DNA of 64,000 nucleotides from the NCBI GenBank assembly GCA_031769625.1, contig JAUIMM010000088.1, positions 7,021,501 to 7,085,500 on the forward strand, read 5' to 3'. The position numbers were made by a program, and so were the translations under genes. How positions within the stretch are numbered: position 1 is the stretch's first letter; the number at the start of each line of letters is the position of its first letter. Below are positions 49,253 through 61,565 of the stretch, one piece after another. Under the pieces are notes generated by a model. It saw only the letters and a list, made by a program, of their open reading frames with translations, did no database searches and was not told where the DNA came from. Source of the DNA: Taudactylus pleione. Taxonomy: Eukaryota; Chordata; Amphibia; Anura; Myobatrachidae.

Positions 49253-50008
49253 AAAATAATATTTGTGTCCACTACAAAAAAAACATATATAAAGTTCACG
49301 CACACTTCATAAATAAATAAATAAATAAACAAATATGTAGTACCCCAATTGTGTAAATAGTTATTATTCATATCATGTCCACTTTGTTGACTGAATAATA
49401 ATAGAGAAACATAGAATTTGACGGCAGATCAGAACCACTTAGTCCATCTACTCTGCCCTTAAATATTGTGCCACTTTTTGTATAATTATTATTGCTCCTT
49501 TGGTGACTACTGTAAGCAATACAATTTTCCCATCTTTCTTTATAGAAAATATTTGTATTTTTTATGATGTATGAAATATTTAATAATAGTCCCCTTTCTC
49601 TGCAGTATAGTGGCTTATTCCTAGGCTTTTGTTCTTCTCTTGATCTAAAGTTGTCCTTCGGCATTAAAAAAAAAAAAACTAGAACAAAAAACAAGGGCTG
49701 CTTAATATATAGCCTGAACATCCTGACACACGAGTTCAATTTTGATTAGCCCACTTACTGAATTCTAACTAATGAGTGACTGTTCCTGATTGGCTGCACA
49801 TCTATTAATCAATATGCAGTCAGTGTCGTGAGCTATTTATAGTCCCAGGAATCTCTGCATATTGACAGTAACTTGTATTTGAAAACCTCAAACTATGGTG
49901 TATTAAATCCGGTGGTCTGGAAGCCAACATCGCTGGGGATTTGCCAAAATCCCATTCTGTTACATTTCTCCCCTCCAGCGTGAGAGTAATCATCATGGAA
50001 GCACTTAG
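49253..50008. other. No gene; microsatellite
   Basis: An (aaat)n stretch lies at 49308-49330. The word atagaatttgacggcagat near 49412 looks like a dispersed vertebrate repeat, but I cannot name it. Nothing else supported. Confidence 0.4.
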
Positions 50009-50556
50009 CGCCTGATTCAGGTTGGATTGCAATGCTGTGTTCGCAAGCAGCCTGTCGAGGCGCAAATATGCTAATGACCGCATACGCAATGTAACCACAG
50101 CACAATAAGTAGACACCCAACACTACATAATGCCGCCTCCTTCCCTTCACTTACGTTCTTGCAAGACAGCGAAACATTGGAAACATCAAGAACCATCGGA
50201 CCCACACGCACAAGTTGTGGTGGACCTGACCCTACCGCAGACATTGCCAATGTTTGTGTGTGTAACTAGACGTTAGGGTGCGTATGCCATCACTGGGGCC
50301 TAATTATGCATGCCCCTGAAACAGCGTCTAGATGCCCAGGCACGCCTGCGTTTCTCTGACCACCCCCCGTTACCACCTTCAAATGGTCACTTCCTGTCAA
50401 TCACTCTATGAGGCCTCTGCGTGCTCGCTGCCGTCAATTCCCAGTTGCAGCAGCCGGTTTGCGCACGCACACTGCGATGCATAAGCATGTGTAGAATGCA
50501 AACATCGACAGGCTGCGTGCGAAAGCATCCTTGCGACCGGGTCTGAATCACGCCCG
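50009..50556. mobile_element. MITE with Harbinger-like ends
   Basis: The left end CGCCTGATTCAGG and reversed right end GGGCGTGATTCAGACCC carry the same CTGATTCAGA core as the large Harbinger elements. Inner words tcgcaagcagcctgtcgagg and cgacaggctgcgtgcgaaag are inverted copies of each other. The exact target duplication is uncertain (TTAG versus GTAG). Confidence 0.65.
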
Positions 50557-51284
50557 TAGTCCGCAGTTGTATTAAGGGGGTAATGCACAGTAACAAGGAG
50601 CATTATTCAAACATATTATTTTAGCTATTTATTTTGGCAGTTTTAAAACCATCGAATACAGTATATCAAAAGTAAAACCACTGCAAAACCGGCATAACAT
50701 TTTTGTTTTACAGTGGGGACCGGGAGATAAAATATAGCGCCTCTGTATCTTAGGAATTATCACTAGTGTCCTCCTATTTTTAATTCATAATAATGCCCTC
50801 GTCTAGTTAATAAGCTTTAATGGTGCCCCATATACTCAGTAATCAGTAATAGTGCCCCCAAGCTGTAGTAAAATATACTTATTTTGTCTGCAGTATTATT
50901 TCTTAACCATATTAACCCCTTAATATTTTCTGTCTTGTAGAAGCATTGATAATTAGTTACCTACAATCTTCTTAAGCTTTGACCATCATATTTTGTTGGG
51001 AAAAAAAACATTGGAAATGACACAGACTGCTGCTGGGAAACTCATGATGTGAAATGAGATAGTGTCGGTAAGCCCACCTGCATATTATCGGCCAGACAAT
51101 CAGAAGCAGTCTCGCATCAATCCCTCTTTACAAGAAGAACTTTCCCTATGGTATCAAATCCATTAGATGTGACCTGTTCAGGTAGAAGAAATTGGTCACA
51201 TCCTGCATTTCAGGATTGTGGTTGTGGTTCTTAAATGAACCTACAGCCTAGATTAATTATCTACACTTTACTGATACGGAACAC
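50557..51284. other. No gene recognised
   Basis: Nothing supported. Confidence 0.4.
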
Positions 51285-51605
51285 ACGAGAGCCCCCTGCT
51301 CTCTCCCAGGCGGCCGGCAGCGAACTGACCACTGCAGTAGACTCTGGGCACTAGTCTGTGCCCAGAGTCTACTGCGGCTGCGCCATTTTCCCGGCGACTT
51401 CCCCACTGCTCATGTGCAAAACGCTGGGAAAATAGCCGCAGCGGCCATTTTCCAGGCGTTTTGTACAGGTCTCAGACACACGACGTGGGACTTCGGAGCG
51501 GTAAGTATTAGTAAATATGGGTGCAGGTAGGCGGTGTGGGCCCCCCCTGGACCCAGGGGCCCATGTACACCGCACACTCTGCACCCATTATAGATGCGCC
51601 CCTGG
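51285..51605. repeat. Copy of the 53481-53825 repeat family, left end unclear
   Basis: Shares ctctgggcactag…gtgcccagagtctac, gccattttccaggcgtttt, ccctggacccaggggcccatg and tatagatgcgcccctgg with the 53.5 kb element. Confidence 0.6.
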
Positions 51606-53480
51606 CTTTAGCTGACTATGGACGACATTTAGCAAATCATGAAGAGAGATAAAGTACCAAACAAGCAGCTTCGAATTGTCATTTTTCTGGCACATCCTCA
51701 AAATTTATAGTTACAAGAGGGTTGGTGAATACTTTATTGCTTTCCATTTTGATCTCTCTCCAAAATTTGACAAATCTCCCCCCACAGGCGGTACAATGAA
51801 AAAAGTTACAAAGTTCCAATCCTTAAAGACTTACTTTATTATTAATGGACCAGTATACATAAATCTCTAAGTTCGTAAGAGCTATTTTTTTGTTAAATAA
51901 AATTATGTGGTGACAGAGACTTTTTCAAGCGCAAACTGGTATTTTATCCGGGCTTTAGAATCCTGTCTTTTCAATTAAAAAAAATAAAATAGATAAAAAA
52001 TTATTTGTTCCCTGAATTAACAGGGTAAGATTCCTACGCAGTATCTGTAGAAGGTGGTTAACAAAGTTCACTTTGTGAGTTAGGTGTTACTGTACTGTAC
52101 ACTGTAATATTTTCTACAGATTGACCAATATTTCATTGTTTAATGAGAGTAAGGAGACGGAACTGCAGGCAAGATATCCTGCTTAACAAACCCAAGGGCT
52201 CAATTTTGTGTCAGGCAACATTTCTGCTTTCTTAATGGTGCTGTTTACATGGCTTCAAAAGTTGACTTTTACAGAATATAGATAAATTAATCGAGCACAC
52301 AGTAGAATTGTATGGAAATTTAACAGCATGGCATCAGTAGACAGTTATAATATGTCGCTCTGTCTACTGCTATCAGCAATTTACTAATAAGGTTGTCCTC
52401 AAATTGCATTTATCTAACATAAAGGGGCAATATACTGCAGCTACTTATTTCAGGAACAATTGATGTGTTTTAAAGCTCTTCTTGCTGATTAATTTTAGGC
52501 TTTGTACCCATGGTGCTACTTCTGCCTCTGTGGTCTGATCAGCCTCAAGCCACATGCTGAAAGCAGTTAACACTACATATAAACTAGGGATTATTGATCC
52601 CTGTGGAGTAGTCTACAGAGCTTTGATTTTGAACACTTAACAGGTAATGCTGGCTACACTGTACATTTTTTTTTCCATTTATGGTCGATCCAGTATATTT
52701 AGCTAACACAAGGTTTGTATAGAACGCAGGGAGATCAGTCTGCCCTGTTTCAGACGTAGTGTAAGCTGCATTTAGCAAGCAGGTGAATACAACTCAGGCA
52801 GAACATGGCAGGTGGGCAGAAGCAAAACTCTAAGGGGCAGATTCAGTTATGCAAGGAAAAAGCTGCCTGTGAGGCACCTTACCGTGCAGTCTGTATGACA
52901 GGTTGCTAGCCGATGAGAGCACCGAAGCAGGGACTAAGAAAGCAACTGCATATAGAAGCAAATGTCCTTCAGCAAACCGCTGATCAGCGCAAGTTACTAG
53001 CGCATTTCTTGGCCACTGGTGAATGGCCGTTTCATCAGAAGAAATAAACTTTTTTAAGCGTTAATATGCGCATATGTTCTTCTGCTCAGTCATTTATTTA
53101 TGTTTTATTTACAATTTGTATCATATATTATTTTTGTTATTAAATTATTATTTATCTTGTGTGCGCTCCCTTCCCTTCTCTTTGTTTGTATCACTATCGG
53201 GGGATCAGCACCATATAGAAGGGTAGCAGGATCTGGATTTAATAACCCTTTTTTAAATTCTTTTTTTCACTTAAAAAATGGTGTAGACAAACCAGAAGCA
53301 TGTTTGTAAGGGGACTGTGTGTAGTCTCAAAGTAAGCCCCTCCCCCCCATCGGCGAATGTGAAATGCAAAATTTCCCATTCATTTCTGGGATTAACAACT
53401 ATAAACTATATGAACGCCTCAATAGATGATGCATATTACTTTGTGGTTAATCGTTGCCTTTGATTGGTCACCTCTGCAAT
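51606..53480. other. No gene recognised
   Basis: AT-rich DNA with no supported gene. Confidence 0.4.
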
Positions 53481-53825
53481 CAGAGGCGTTTTAAGAGAAG
53501 AGGAGGCCCATGTGCATTCCCTGTGCAGGGCCCCCTCCTCTCTCACCGGTGGCTGGCAGCCGACAGACACGGCTGGCCGGCCACAGCAGAAGCAGTAAAC
53601 TCTGGGCATTAGGGTGTGCCCAGGGTCTACTACGCATGCGCAGAAGGCCGGAAAAATGGCCTCGGCGGCCATTTTACGGTGTTCTGTGCAGCACTGACAC
53701 CAGACGCAGGACCTCGGACAGGTGAGTTTTAAATAATATGGGTGCAGGGTGTGCGGTGCGGTGCCCCCTGGACCCAGAGGCCCATGTGCCCCTCACACCC
53801 TGCACACATTATAGATACGCCCCTG
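53481..53825. mobile_element. hAT-like MITE (345 bp)
   Basis: It starts CAGAGGCGTTTT and ends ATACGCCCCTG. The flanks TCTGCAAT and GCCGCAAT (53473-53480 and 53826-53833) match at six of eight positions, consistent with an aged hAT duplication. Related copies lie at 51285-51605 and 19562-19660. Confidence 0.65.
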
Positions 53826-54567
53826 GCCGCAATCTCCAGGTCCCGCCTATGGTTGCCAGTGTTCGGTCTTGCTTTCACCATGGCACTCTCCCAGCCTTTC
53901 CAGTGCATACCTTGTTTTATTTTATTTGGGATTATCAGAAGAAGACAACATTTGAGCAAGCCATACCTGATATAACCAGCAGGAATATACCAGGTGCTTG
54001 AATCTAACATCAGTGGCATTGGGATAGCCATTCACAATACATTGAACAAAATACTAGTCATATGGTTCAATTCATTTTAGTCACTAGTAGATTATAACTA
54101 CTCATCTCACATCATCAAGAAATACATGAGACTGGCACATGAAAATGTCCTGTACCTAAAATAACTCAGATTCATTGGGAGTCATCCTGGGATTACTCAT
54201 AATGTCATGTGCAGCCAAGTTATGGCCCATCCATGTGAATTCATTTTGTCCTCACCTGCTGAAAACTCCTTCAAGATAAACCAATTTATATATTAATTGA
54301 ATATTTCAGGGGTCATAATATTCCTCATACCCATACTTATGCAAGGTTTTAAAATGGCTTTATTTAAATTACCAATCCAATTGGATTCCTCCCAGCACCC
54401 CCCCACAGTGCATGTGCAGAGTGACACCAGACCCAGAAGTCCCTCATTTACATCTTACCGAAAGAGCTGTCCTTTGTGATTTTCTTCATGCATACCAGTG
54501 TAACTAACACCTGCATGAATATGAAGAGTGGTGGGATTAGTCCCATCCAGAATACAATGCCTCATGT
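53826..54567. other. No gene recognised
   Basis: Nothing supported. Confidence 0.4.
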
Positions 54568-55400
54568 TATTACAGGGCAATTGGAGTAGAATTAGTAAAA
54601 TTCTACTCCAACCCCTAGGTATCACTAATTTTTAGTAAAGCAGATCGCATTTCCCATAATTGTAATGGGAAATGTGATCCGACCAGAGTTACTAAAAATA
54701 AATTGTAAAAAAATACTGGGGGAAGCCCTCTGATAATAACGCCACCTGAAGGTGACGTTATCCAGGGTTTCCCCCGGTTACCGTGCTCCCACTCTGCTCT
54801 AACGGGGAGAGCAGAGGCGGGAGCCGGTACCAGTAATCAGCTATGTGGTCTAAACAGACCGCAAGCTGATTGCTGTAAAAAAAGAAAAAAAAAATTGAAA
54901 CATTTTTTTTTTTTTACTTAGCTGAATCCAGGGACCAGTGATCGGGCCTCCGGTGATGGCTCCTCTCCGGTCAGCTGGTCTCCCACAGTGCACTGCTGCC
55001 CGGTCATCAGGTGATCGGGTCCCAGTGCAGTATGGGAGATCACCTGATCGGGAAGCCCGGAGAAGATCACCGGAGGCCAGGGGGATGCAGGTAAGTGTAA
55101 TGTAGGGAGTGGGGGGGTCGCGGGGGTCCGCGATCATGAGGGGCGGGGCTTAGCATCGGTGGGGGGTAGCAGCGACGGTGGGTCGGCATGCGCGGGCTCT
55201 TAGTCGCAGTATTTTTTCCGAAAATACCGCGACTAGAGTGCGGATGGGATCCGCAGGGACAGAGCTTTATCGCAAGCTCTGTCCCTGCAAGGGATTTATA
55301 GTAAATCCCTGTGATATTGCCTGAATTCGCAATGCGAATTCACTCGGTAATATCACACTACAATCCGCATTCAATATGCGGATTGTAGTAAATAGAGCCC
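54568..55400. mobile_element. Serial-hairpin MITE, GGGCTCTATTTAC ends (copy 2, inverted)
   Basis: The right end gtagtaaatagagccc is the inverse of the left end of 47999-48526, and much of the interior matches in reverse, including gacagagctttatcgcaagc and gggatttatagtaaatccc. An extra segment (about 54600-54950) holds more palindromes. The left end seems truncated; the first shared word is gttattacagggcaa. Confidence 0.7.
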
Positions 55401-55635
55401 TATGTCACTAACGTAATAACTGCTTAATTAACTTCTGCATCTACTCTGGAAAGTGGCTCAACAAGTTCTTATGCTACTAATTTACTAACTACATGCTTAA
55501 CTTTTATTATGCTTGCTTGAGACAAACTCAGACTGTATCGGACCATTTAATACTAATTACACAGTGATTAGAAAGGCAGCTGCAATTATATATGACAGGT
55601 TTATATTTGAATAATTATTGGTGGTTTTCCTAAAA
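55401..55635. other. No gene recognised
   Basis: Short AT-rich spacer. Confidence 0.4.
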
Positions 55636-56501
55636 CAGAGGTTCCCAAACGTGGTCCTCAAGGCTCCCCAACAGTTCAGGTTTTAGAGATATCCATGGTT
55701 GAGGACAGGTGGTTCAATCAAATTGACTGAGGTACTGTCATGGATGAAAGAGGACTTGGACCCGGAGTGGAACCAGGAGAGTCCTTCAGGGCAGATTGCT
55801 GGTACTGGAAGGATGCAGGCTTCAGATGGGTATTATTCATGAGTGGCCCGCTGGCAGGTGGTGATCCAAACGGAAGTATACTCGATAGGTACGCAGGGTG
55901 CAGGCGACTGGTAACCGGATGACTGGGGAGAAGCACAGACTGTTCGGATATCAGCAGAAGTACCCCTAGGGGTGGTAGCCTGGAGTAGCACTGCTGTCTG
56001 ATGAGGGTGACTGAAGTCTGGATTGAGCAGGGTCTGAGGATAACAGCTAGAAACAGGTAACTGCAAGGGAGCACAGAGAACTAGTACCCAGCTTGCACTG
56101 GAATTAACGTTGCACTGGCAAAGAAAGGACTGCTCAGCAGCCCTTAAATACCAAAGAAAGTGCATGGATGCTAGGATTCCTGAAAATACTCTGGCTGGAT
56201 TGGCTGAAATGAGTCACCTGATGAAATCCAAGATGGCGACACCCATGTTGTGCTGCAGCACTGCCTAAAGTGACCCAAACTGACACCTGCATTCAGGACT
56301 CTGTGCCTGCGTGACCCTGAGGTATGCAGCGCTGACCTCCAGATGCCCGTGCCCCCGCCAGAGGGACCCCGCCACAGCGTCTGAACAGGTAAAGCTTGCT
56401 GGCCCCGCGCACACACATCCCTGGTCACCTGTGCTCAACCATGGATATATCTAAAACCTGAACTGTTGGGGAGCCTTGAGGACCGCGTTTGGGAACCTCT
56501 G
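55636..56501. mobile_element. hAT-type element, long inverted repeats (866 bp)
   Basis: CAGAGGTTCCCAAACG at the left is inverted at the right (cgtttgggaacctctg). The inverted similarity continues about 70 bp, through ctcaaggctccccaacagtt and the gatatccatggttgag region. A perfect 8-bp duplication, TCCTAAAA, flanks it (55628-55635 and 56502-56509). The roughly 690-bp interior is GC-rich, without a transposase, and may itself be an insertion. Confidence 0.93.
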
Positions 56502-56934
56502 TCCTAAAATAACTATATTTGTTTGTATTTAGCAGCCAGTGTGAATGTATTGTGGAATTTTAACTAATTTTAAATGTAATTAAATTACCTGCTTTATAGC
56601 GCTACATGTTCTTGTTATGTGCACTTACTATTAAGGTTTGAGTATTCCCTAAATGTTAGTTGCTGAAGAACAGGTTTATTAAAGTACGGTTATTGGCGCC
56701 AGGTCTCCCCTCTTTTCTTCTTTTTATATCATGTGATATAGGTTCTGATAAATATCAAAGTACAAAATGGCTGCCTACACTGTGTATAAGTACAACCATG
56801 AATTTAATTTAACACCAGAATCTCAATATGCTCCTTTAGAGTTGAGTGCTCACAGTAATCATTAACTACAGTATTTATTTTACAGAAAACATGGATTAGC
56901 AGAAATATTGTTTGTATGTTATATAAGAGACATG
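56502..56934. other. No gene recognised
   Basis: AT-rich spacer before the second Harbinger element. Confidence 0.4.
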
Positions 56935-57578
56935 GGCCCTGATTCAGACCCAATCGCAAGCGGGCGCACGTACGTTAGGCGTACGTACAAAAATATTTAA
57001 ATTCAATGGCTCGCTCGTATTTTCGTTCGCATCTAAAATTCCTCCCTAAACTCTGACGACCCCTCCTCTAACTAACGAGCGTACGAAATAGCGAGCGTAC
57101 ATCCCCGAAATGGCTTGAAAGGAACGCACGCACAAGTATAAACAGGAAGTGGCCTTGTCAGATGTCGATTACCTGCTCCTTTATTCTGCCTACCTCCATC
57201 AATCGTATCATGCCAATCAATGTCTCAATTAGCTTAATTGTTTGTTTTTTTTCAACACAATGCAAGAAACTTTACTCTTGTCCGTGTTTGTGTTTACCCG
57301 CAGAATACGTACGGATGAAACATTCGCTTTTATTGTTCAAAAAACATGTGAACCACAATTAAACAATTGTTCTATTGCTGTCGATCCCCGCATATTTCCC
57401 TGGGTTCATTTCTTTATTTAAATTTGCTTACGCATGTCACTGCATCAAGCCTATCATAACTCTCCAGAGATTTGTGGCCCTGTCGAACACATGACTCATA
57501 CACTAACCAATAAAATTGCTCCTGTTAATTTCCAAAATACATTAGCCAATCAGAAAATTTTTACACACTTTATCAAAA

Positions 57579-59259
57579 ATGATTTTTAAGAAAAACACCA
57601 TTGCCATCATGAGAGCCTCCGCATTCACCAGGCGCGAGCTGCTGGTGCTTACGGAGGTCATGGATCGCCGGATCACCAGCCAACCTCAACCCATCACCAA
57701 CCGGCAGAAGCGCTCCGCGTATGCGGAGGCACGGTCCCGCCTGCGGTCCTTCGGCTCACGCCGCAACATCGGGCAGCTGGAGCGCAGGTGGTCCGACCTG
57801 CAACGGCGAACGCCCCGCTTGCTGGCATGCTTTCGCATGCAGATCGCGGAAAGTAAGTGTTATGTATTGTGGTTTTAATGTTTGTGTTTGTGGGGCAAAC
57901 TGCGTGTGCATGTTTTCCTGTCTGTCCTATTTATTATTTGTACTCATATCTGCGTGTGCATGTTTTCCTGTCTGTCCTATTTATTATTTGTACTCATATC
58001 TGCGTGTGCATGTTTTCCTGTCTGTCCTATTTATTATTTGTACTCATATCTGCGTGTGCATGTTTTCCTGTCTGTCCTATTTATTATTTGTACTCATATC
58101 TGCGTGTGCATGTTTTCCTGTCTGTCCTATTTATTATTTGTACTCATATCTGCGTGTGCATGTTTTCCTGTCTGTCCTATTTATTATTTGTACTCATATC
58201 TGCGTGTGCATGTTTTCCTGTCTGTCCTATTTATTATTTGTACTCATATCTGCGTGTGCATGTTTTCCTGTCTGTCCTATTTATTATTTGTACTCATATC
58301 TGCGTGTGCATGTTTTCCTGTCTGTCCTATTTATTATTTGTACTCATATCTGCGTGTGCATGTTTTCCTGTCTGTCCTATTTATTATTTGTACTCATATC
58401 TGCGTGTGCATGTTTTCCCTCTATTTCTGATTTATTCATTCTACTCCTATTTGGCTTATTTTTTGGGTTGTTTTTTTTTTTTAGTTTTGGTCCCCGGATT
58501 TGTCCATAAACTAACCGCAATTTCTTTGACATATTTTAGGGGGACAGCCAAGACTCCGCCGTCACTGTCCGTCCAGACGGCGTTCCCGGCCACTATCCCC
58601 AACCCCCAGCCAACACTCCACCCCAAATCTTTCCCCTATTCCCCACTCCTCCCCATCCTTCCCAGACCCTCTCCCAGAAATGTCGGGCCTCCTTCCCCTC
58701 CGTCCCACTTCCCCCTCTCCTCCACCCACCCCTCTTCCAATTACCCCCTCCCCGGAGTCCATCATAACTCCTCCCCATTCTTTGGGGAATGACGGATCCT
58801 CCGAGGAGGATCATGGAGGCATTTCCGGAGCTCCCGTTTTGGCTCCCGGTATGTTTTTATTTTGTTTTTTTTTAAAGCACAAACTGTTTGTATGTAATCA
58901 TGTGTCGTGCCTTTCTTCGTGTTTTTGTGGCTTGACTTTTGGTGATTTTGCAGTTTGCCTTTACCTCTTCCTGGTGATTTCAACATACACATATCACACC
59001 TGTGGGAATTTGTACATAGGCCTTGTATTTTTGGCAGCACCCCCTTTTTTTTTTTTTTTTTAGGTTTAGGAGTGATTTCGTTGTGTTTTTGTTTTTTTAA
59101 TGTGGATTCCCTATTGTTGTATTAACCCACACACTTTTCTCACCCACAGAGGAACAGAGGCGTCGGCAAGAGGTGGCGGATTGTGTTGGCCAGATGCGCC
59201 AACATGTAATTGGCATTCTTGTGGCCCTCGACCGGCTGTCTGGCCTCCTTCGCCAGTAG
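57579..59259 (+). CDS. Second Myb-like protein of Harbinger copy 2 (third gene)
   Basis: Exons 57579-57852, 58540-58848 and 59150-59259 have donors gtaagt and gtatgt and acceptors ttttag and cccacag. They join in frame to a TAG stop: 230 residues, or 220 from the ATG at 57609. Exon 1 encodes a basic helical Myb/SANT-like domain (FTRRELLVLTEVMDRR, GSRRNIGQLERRWSDL). Exon 2 is a proline/serine linker (PTSPSPPPTPLPITPSPES) with an acidic patch (GSSEEDHGG). Exon 3 is an amphipathic helix (EEQRRRQEVADC ... LDRLSGLLRQ) suited to self-association. The 50-bp array fills intron 1. Exon lengths equal those of copy 1 exactly. AATAAA at 59286-59291. Family not certain; function inferred as DNA binding or transposase partner. 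Confidence 0.83.
57901..58420 (+). repeat. 50-bp minisatellite in intron 1 of the third gene, copy 2
   Basis: Ten identical units (tgcgtgtgcatgttttcctg, tctgtcctatttattatttg, tactcatatc) plus a partial one. Compared with copy 1 every unit differs at the same two positions. The intron is 200 bp shorter than in copy 1, exactly four units. Because the unit has no stop in any forward frame, long meaningless reading frames cross it. Confidence 0.97.
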
Positions 59260-59291
59260 TTTTTTTATTTTTGTTAACTTTTCAAAATAAA

Positions 59292-59728
59292 TTTTTTCAG
59301 ACAAATATACGTTCTGGCTCATTTTTTAATTCCAAAACCAAGATAGTTTAGCATGACATAAGTAGACTGTTCCTGCAAGGATTTCCCTTTTTTAAAAGTT
59401 AGATTGTGTTTTGTCTTTGTATGTCAAACAGACACAAGAAACACATAACAGTAACAATGTCATTTCCCTTTTTGGGTGTAGTGTCAATTACATATTTCTA
59501 CATTTTACAGGTTCCTAGTTGGTGCGCAAGCTGCTTAGGCCAATCTTACAAATCCCAAGGTTGGGCCAGGCTTCCTTTTGGTGTGGGTTGGGAAGCTGAA
59601 AACATATTTCAGTTTAGCTCAACTGGCGTCAGTACTGGATTACCCCTTAGTCAAATGTAACTTGTGTTAACCTGGTTACACTTGCTGTTAACGTCCCAAA
59701 AAAGGAAGACCATTTCACTCTCCAAACA
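59292..59728. other. Spacer between convergent Harbinger genes, copy 2
   Basis: Lies between the polyadenylation signals of the third gene and the transposase. It is collinear with about 40550-40986 in copy 1; no gene seen. Confidence 0.6.
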
Positions 59729-60083
59729 TTTATTCACAACATAACAGAGAAAACAAAGTGGTCACTCCCAAAAAAATAACACAGTGATAAATTCAAATAC
59801 AACACATACCAAGAAATAATTAAATAAAAACAAAAAATCAAGAACTGGTTGACGAAGGACCATGCCAACATGATTCCACAAACATGGCGTTGCGATATGG
59901 GTTCCAGAATATATGCCCAAAAGGACCAGATCCAGGTTTGGTAAGGGTAGCAGGAAGTAGTGAGCGTTGGAGTGCCAAAGATTATGTGAACAAACAGAAG
60001 ATGGTGAGAAAAAAAACACAAAATTAGATGTTCGCAAACAAACACAAACACATTAGGTATAAACACTGTAGTTTTGTTACAAC

Positions 60084-61343
60084 TTACCTAAAAAATCTGG
60101 CCACCACATCATCGCGTATGGCCCCCCCACATACTGACCTCCGACCAACCTCGGGGGGGCCATCCTCAGGTAAGGCATCCTCTGGCTGCATTGGGACACC
60201 ACTCCTTATGGCAATGTTGTGAAATATCCCACACAGGACCACAATTTTAGACACCATATTCGGCACATACATGAGCTCGCCACCAGAGCGGTGGAGGCAT
60301 CTGAATCGGCCTTTTAAAAGGCCGATACAGCGCTCCACCACTTGCCTGGTGGCTGTAAGTGCGGAATTATACGCACTTTGTGGCCCTGGTGTGGGAGCCA
60401 AATAAGGAGTGAGCAGCCAGGACATGCAAGGGTATCCACTGTCTCCTGTGAAAAAAAATAGACAACATCAGGAACACTGTGTATCAAGCTTAACATTGTT
60501 ATGTACTAAAGGTCTCCACTTACCCAGAAGCCACGCATCACCAGCTTGTAGGTTGGTTAATTTCTGCCATATCCCTGATTGCCGGATGACGAAGGAGTCA
60601 TGAGCACTTCCTGGTAATTTAGCATTCAGGGACAGGATCTGGAGGGAGGCATCACATACCACCATTACATTCAGGGAGTGATAGTGTTTACGGTTTCTAA
60701 ATATTGCCTCCAGCCGTGCTGGAGGCTGAAGTGGTATGTGAGTACCATCCACAACCCCTATGATGTGTGGGAAGCCAGCTATTTGGTAAAAATTGGCCTT
60801 GGCCACACTAAGGGCACCCATATCCAAAGGCATTTTAATAAAATGATGGAGGTGCTTGAAAAGTGCCTCCATCACTGCCCTCAGGATCCGGGAAAAGGAG
60901 GATTGGGAGATGCCCGCCACTATTCCCACCGTTGTTTGAAACGATCCTGAGGCACAGAAATGTAACACCGCCATAAATTGCGTCAGTGGTGGTATTGCTG
61001 TTGGACTGTCAATTTGCCGCTCAAGATCACTTTCTATTAATGAGAGAGTGTCTATGATGATTTTGGGAGGTAGACGGTAGCGTCTTAAAACCTCATCATC
61101 GGGCATTCCAAAAAGGGTGACACGTGTTCGAAATATCTGGGGCCTTGCATGCCTACGATGCCTACGCCTGGGACGAGTTTGAGGTTGGTCGTCTTCCGGG
61201 AGCAGGGCCAGAACAATTCGCCCCAGATCTACCTGAAATTCAAAGTTTACAATGTAAGGCTTTTGAGCCACCCCAAAAGTAACATAAAACAACTTAGCTT
61301 TATGATACCATCCATAGCTGCTTACATGCCGGGGTATTGTCAT
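60084..61343 (-). CDS. HARBI1-like Harbinger transposase, copy 2
   Basis: Exons 61343-61326, 61232-60524 and 60445-60084 have the same lengths as in copy 1 (18, 709 and 362 bases) and join to 362 residues. It starts MTIPRH, has the HTH region (GISQSSFSRILRAVMEAL), and keeps the DDE residues D168 (VVDGTHIPL), D244 (GDSGYP) and E280 (ERCIGLLKGRF). The frame is also open through the first intron, which could mislead a gene finder into a longer first exon; the splice signals shared with copy 1, where that intron is not open, argue for splicing. AATAAA on the minus strand at 59729-59734. No inactivating change is seen. Confidence 0.92.
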
Positions 61344-61565
61344 GATACGTATAAACTGTAAAAAAGCCAAAAATGAGACATCAAAAATTTAGAGGGTGAT
61401 TTTATTTTTGTCAAATTGGTGCAAGCCAACACATAAAATAGGCGAAACACACATTTGGCCATCGATGAAAACGACATTGCACACCATACGTCAAATAGGG
61501 GTCAAATGGACCCCAAAAATGGAAAAGGGAAAAGCAAAACTGGTTTACATGATGAATAAGCCTCG

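Noticed and set aside
57721..58792. Long forward reading frames of 180-310 residues with a repeated Cys-rich motif
   Set aside because: They come from the 50-bp array, whose unit has no stop in any forward frame. The array lies in an intron of the third Harbinger gene, and copy 1, with a TAA in each unit, lacks the frames.
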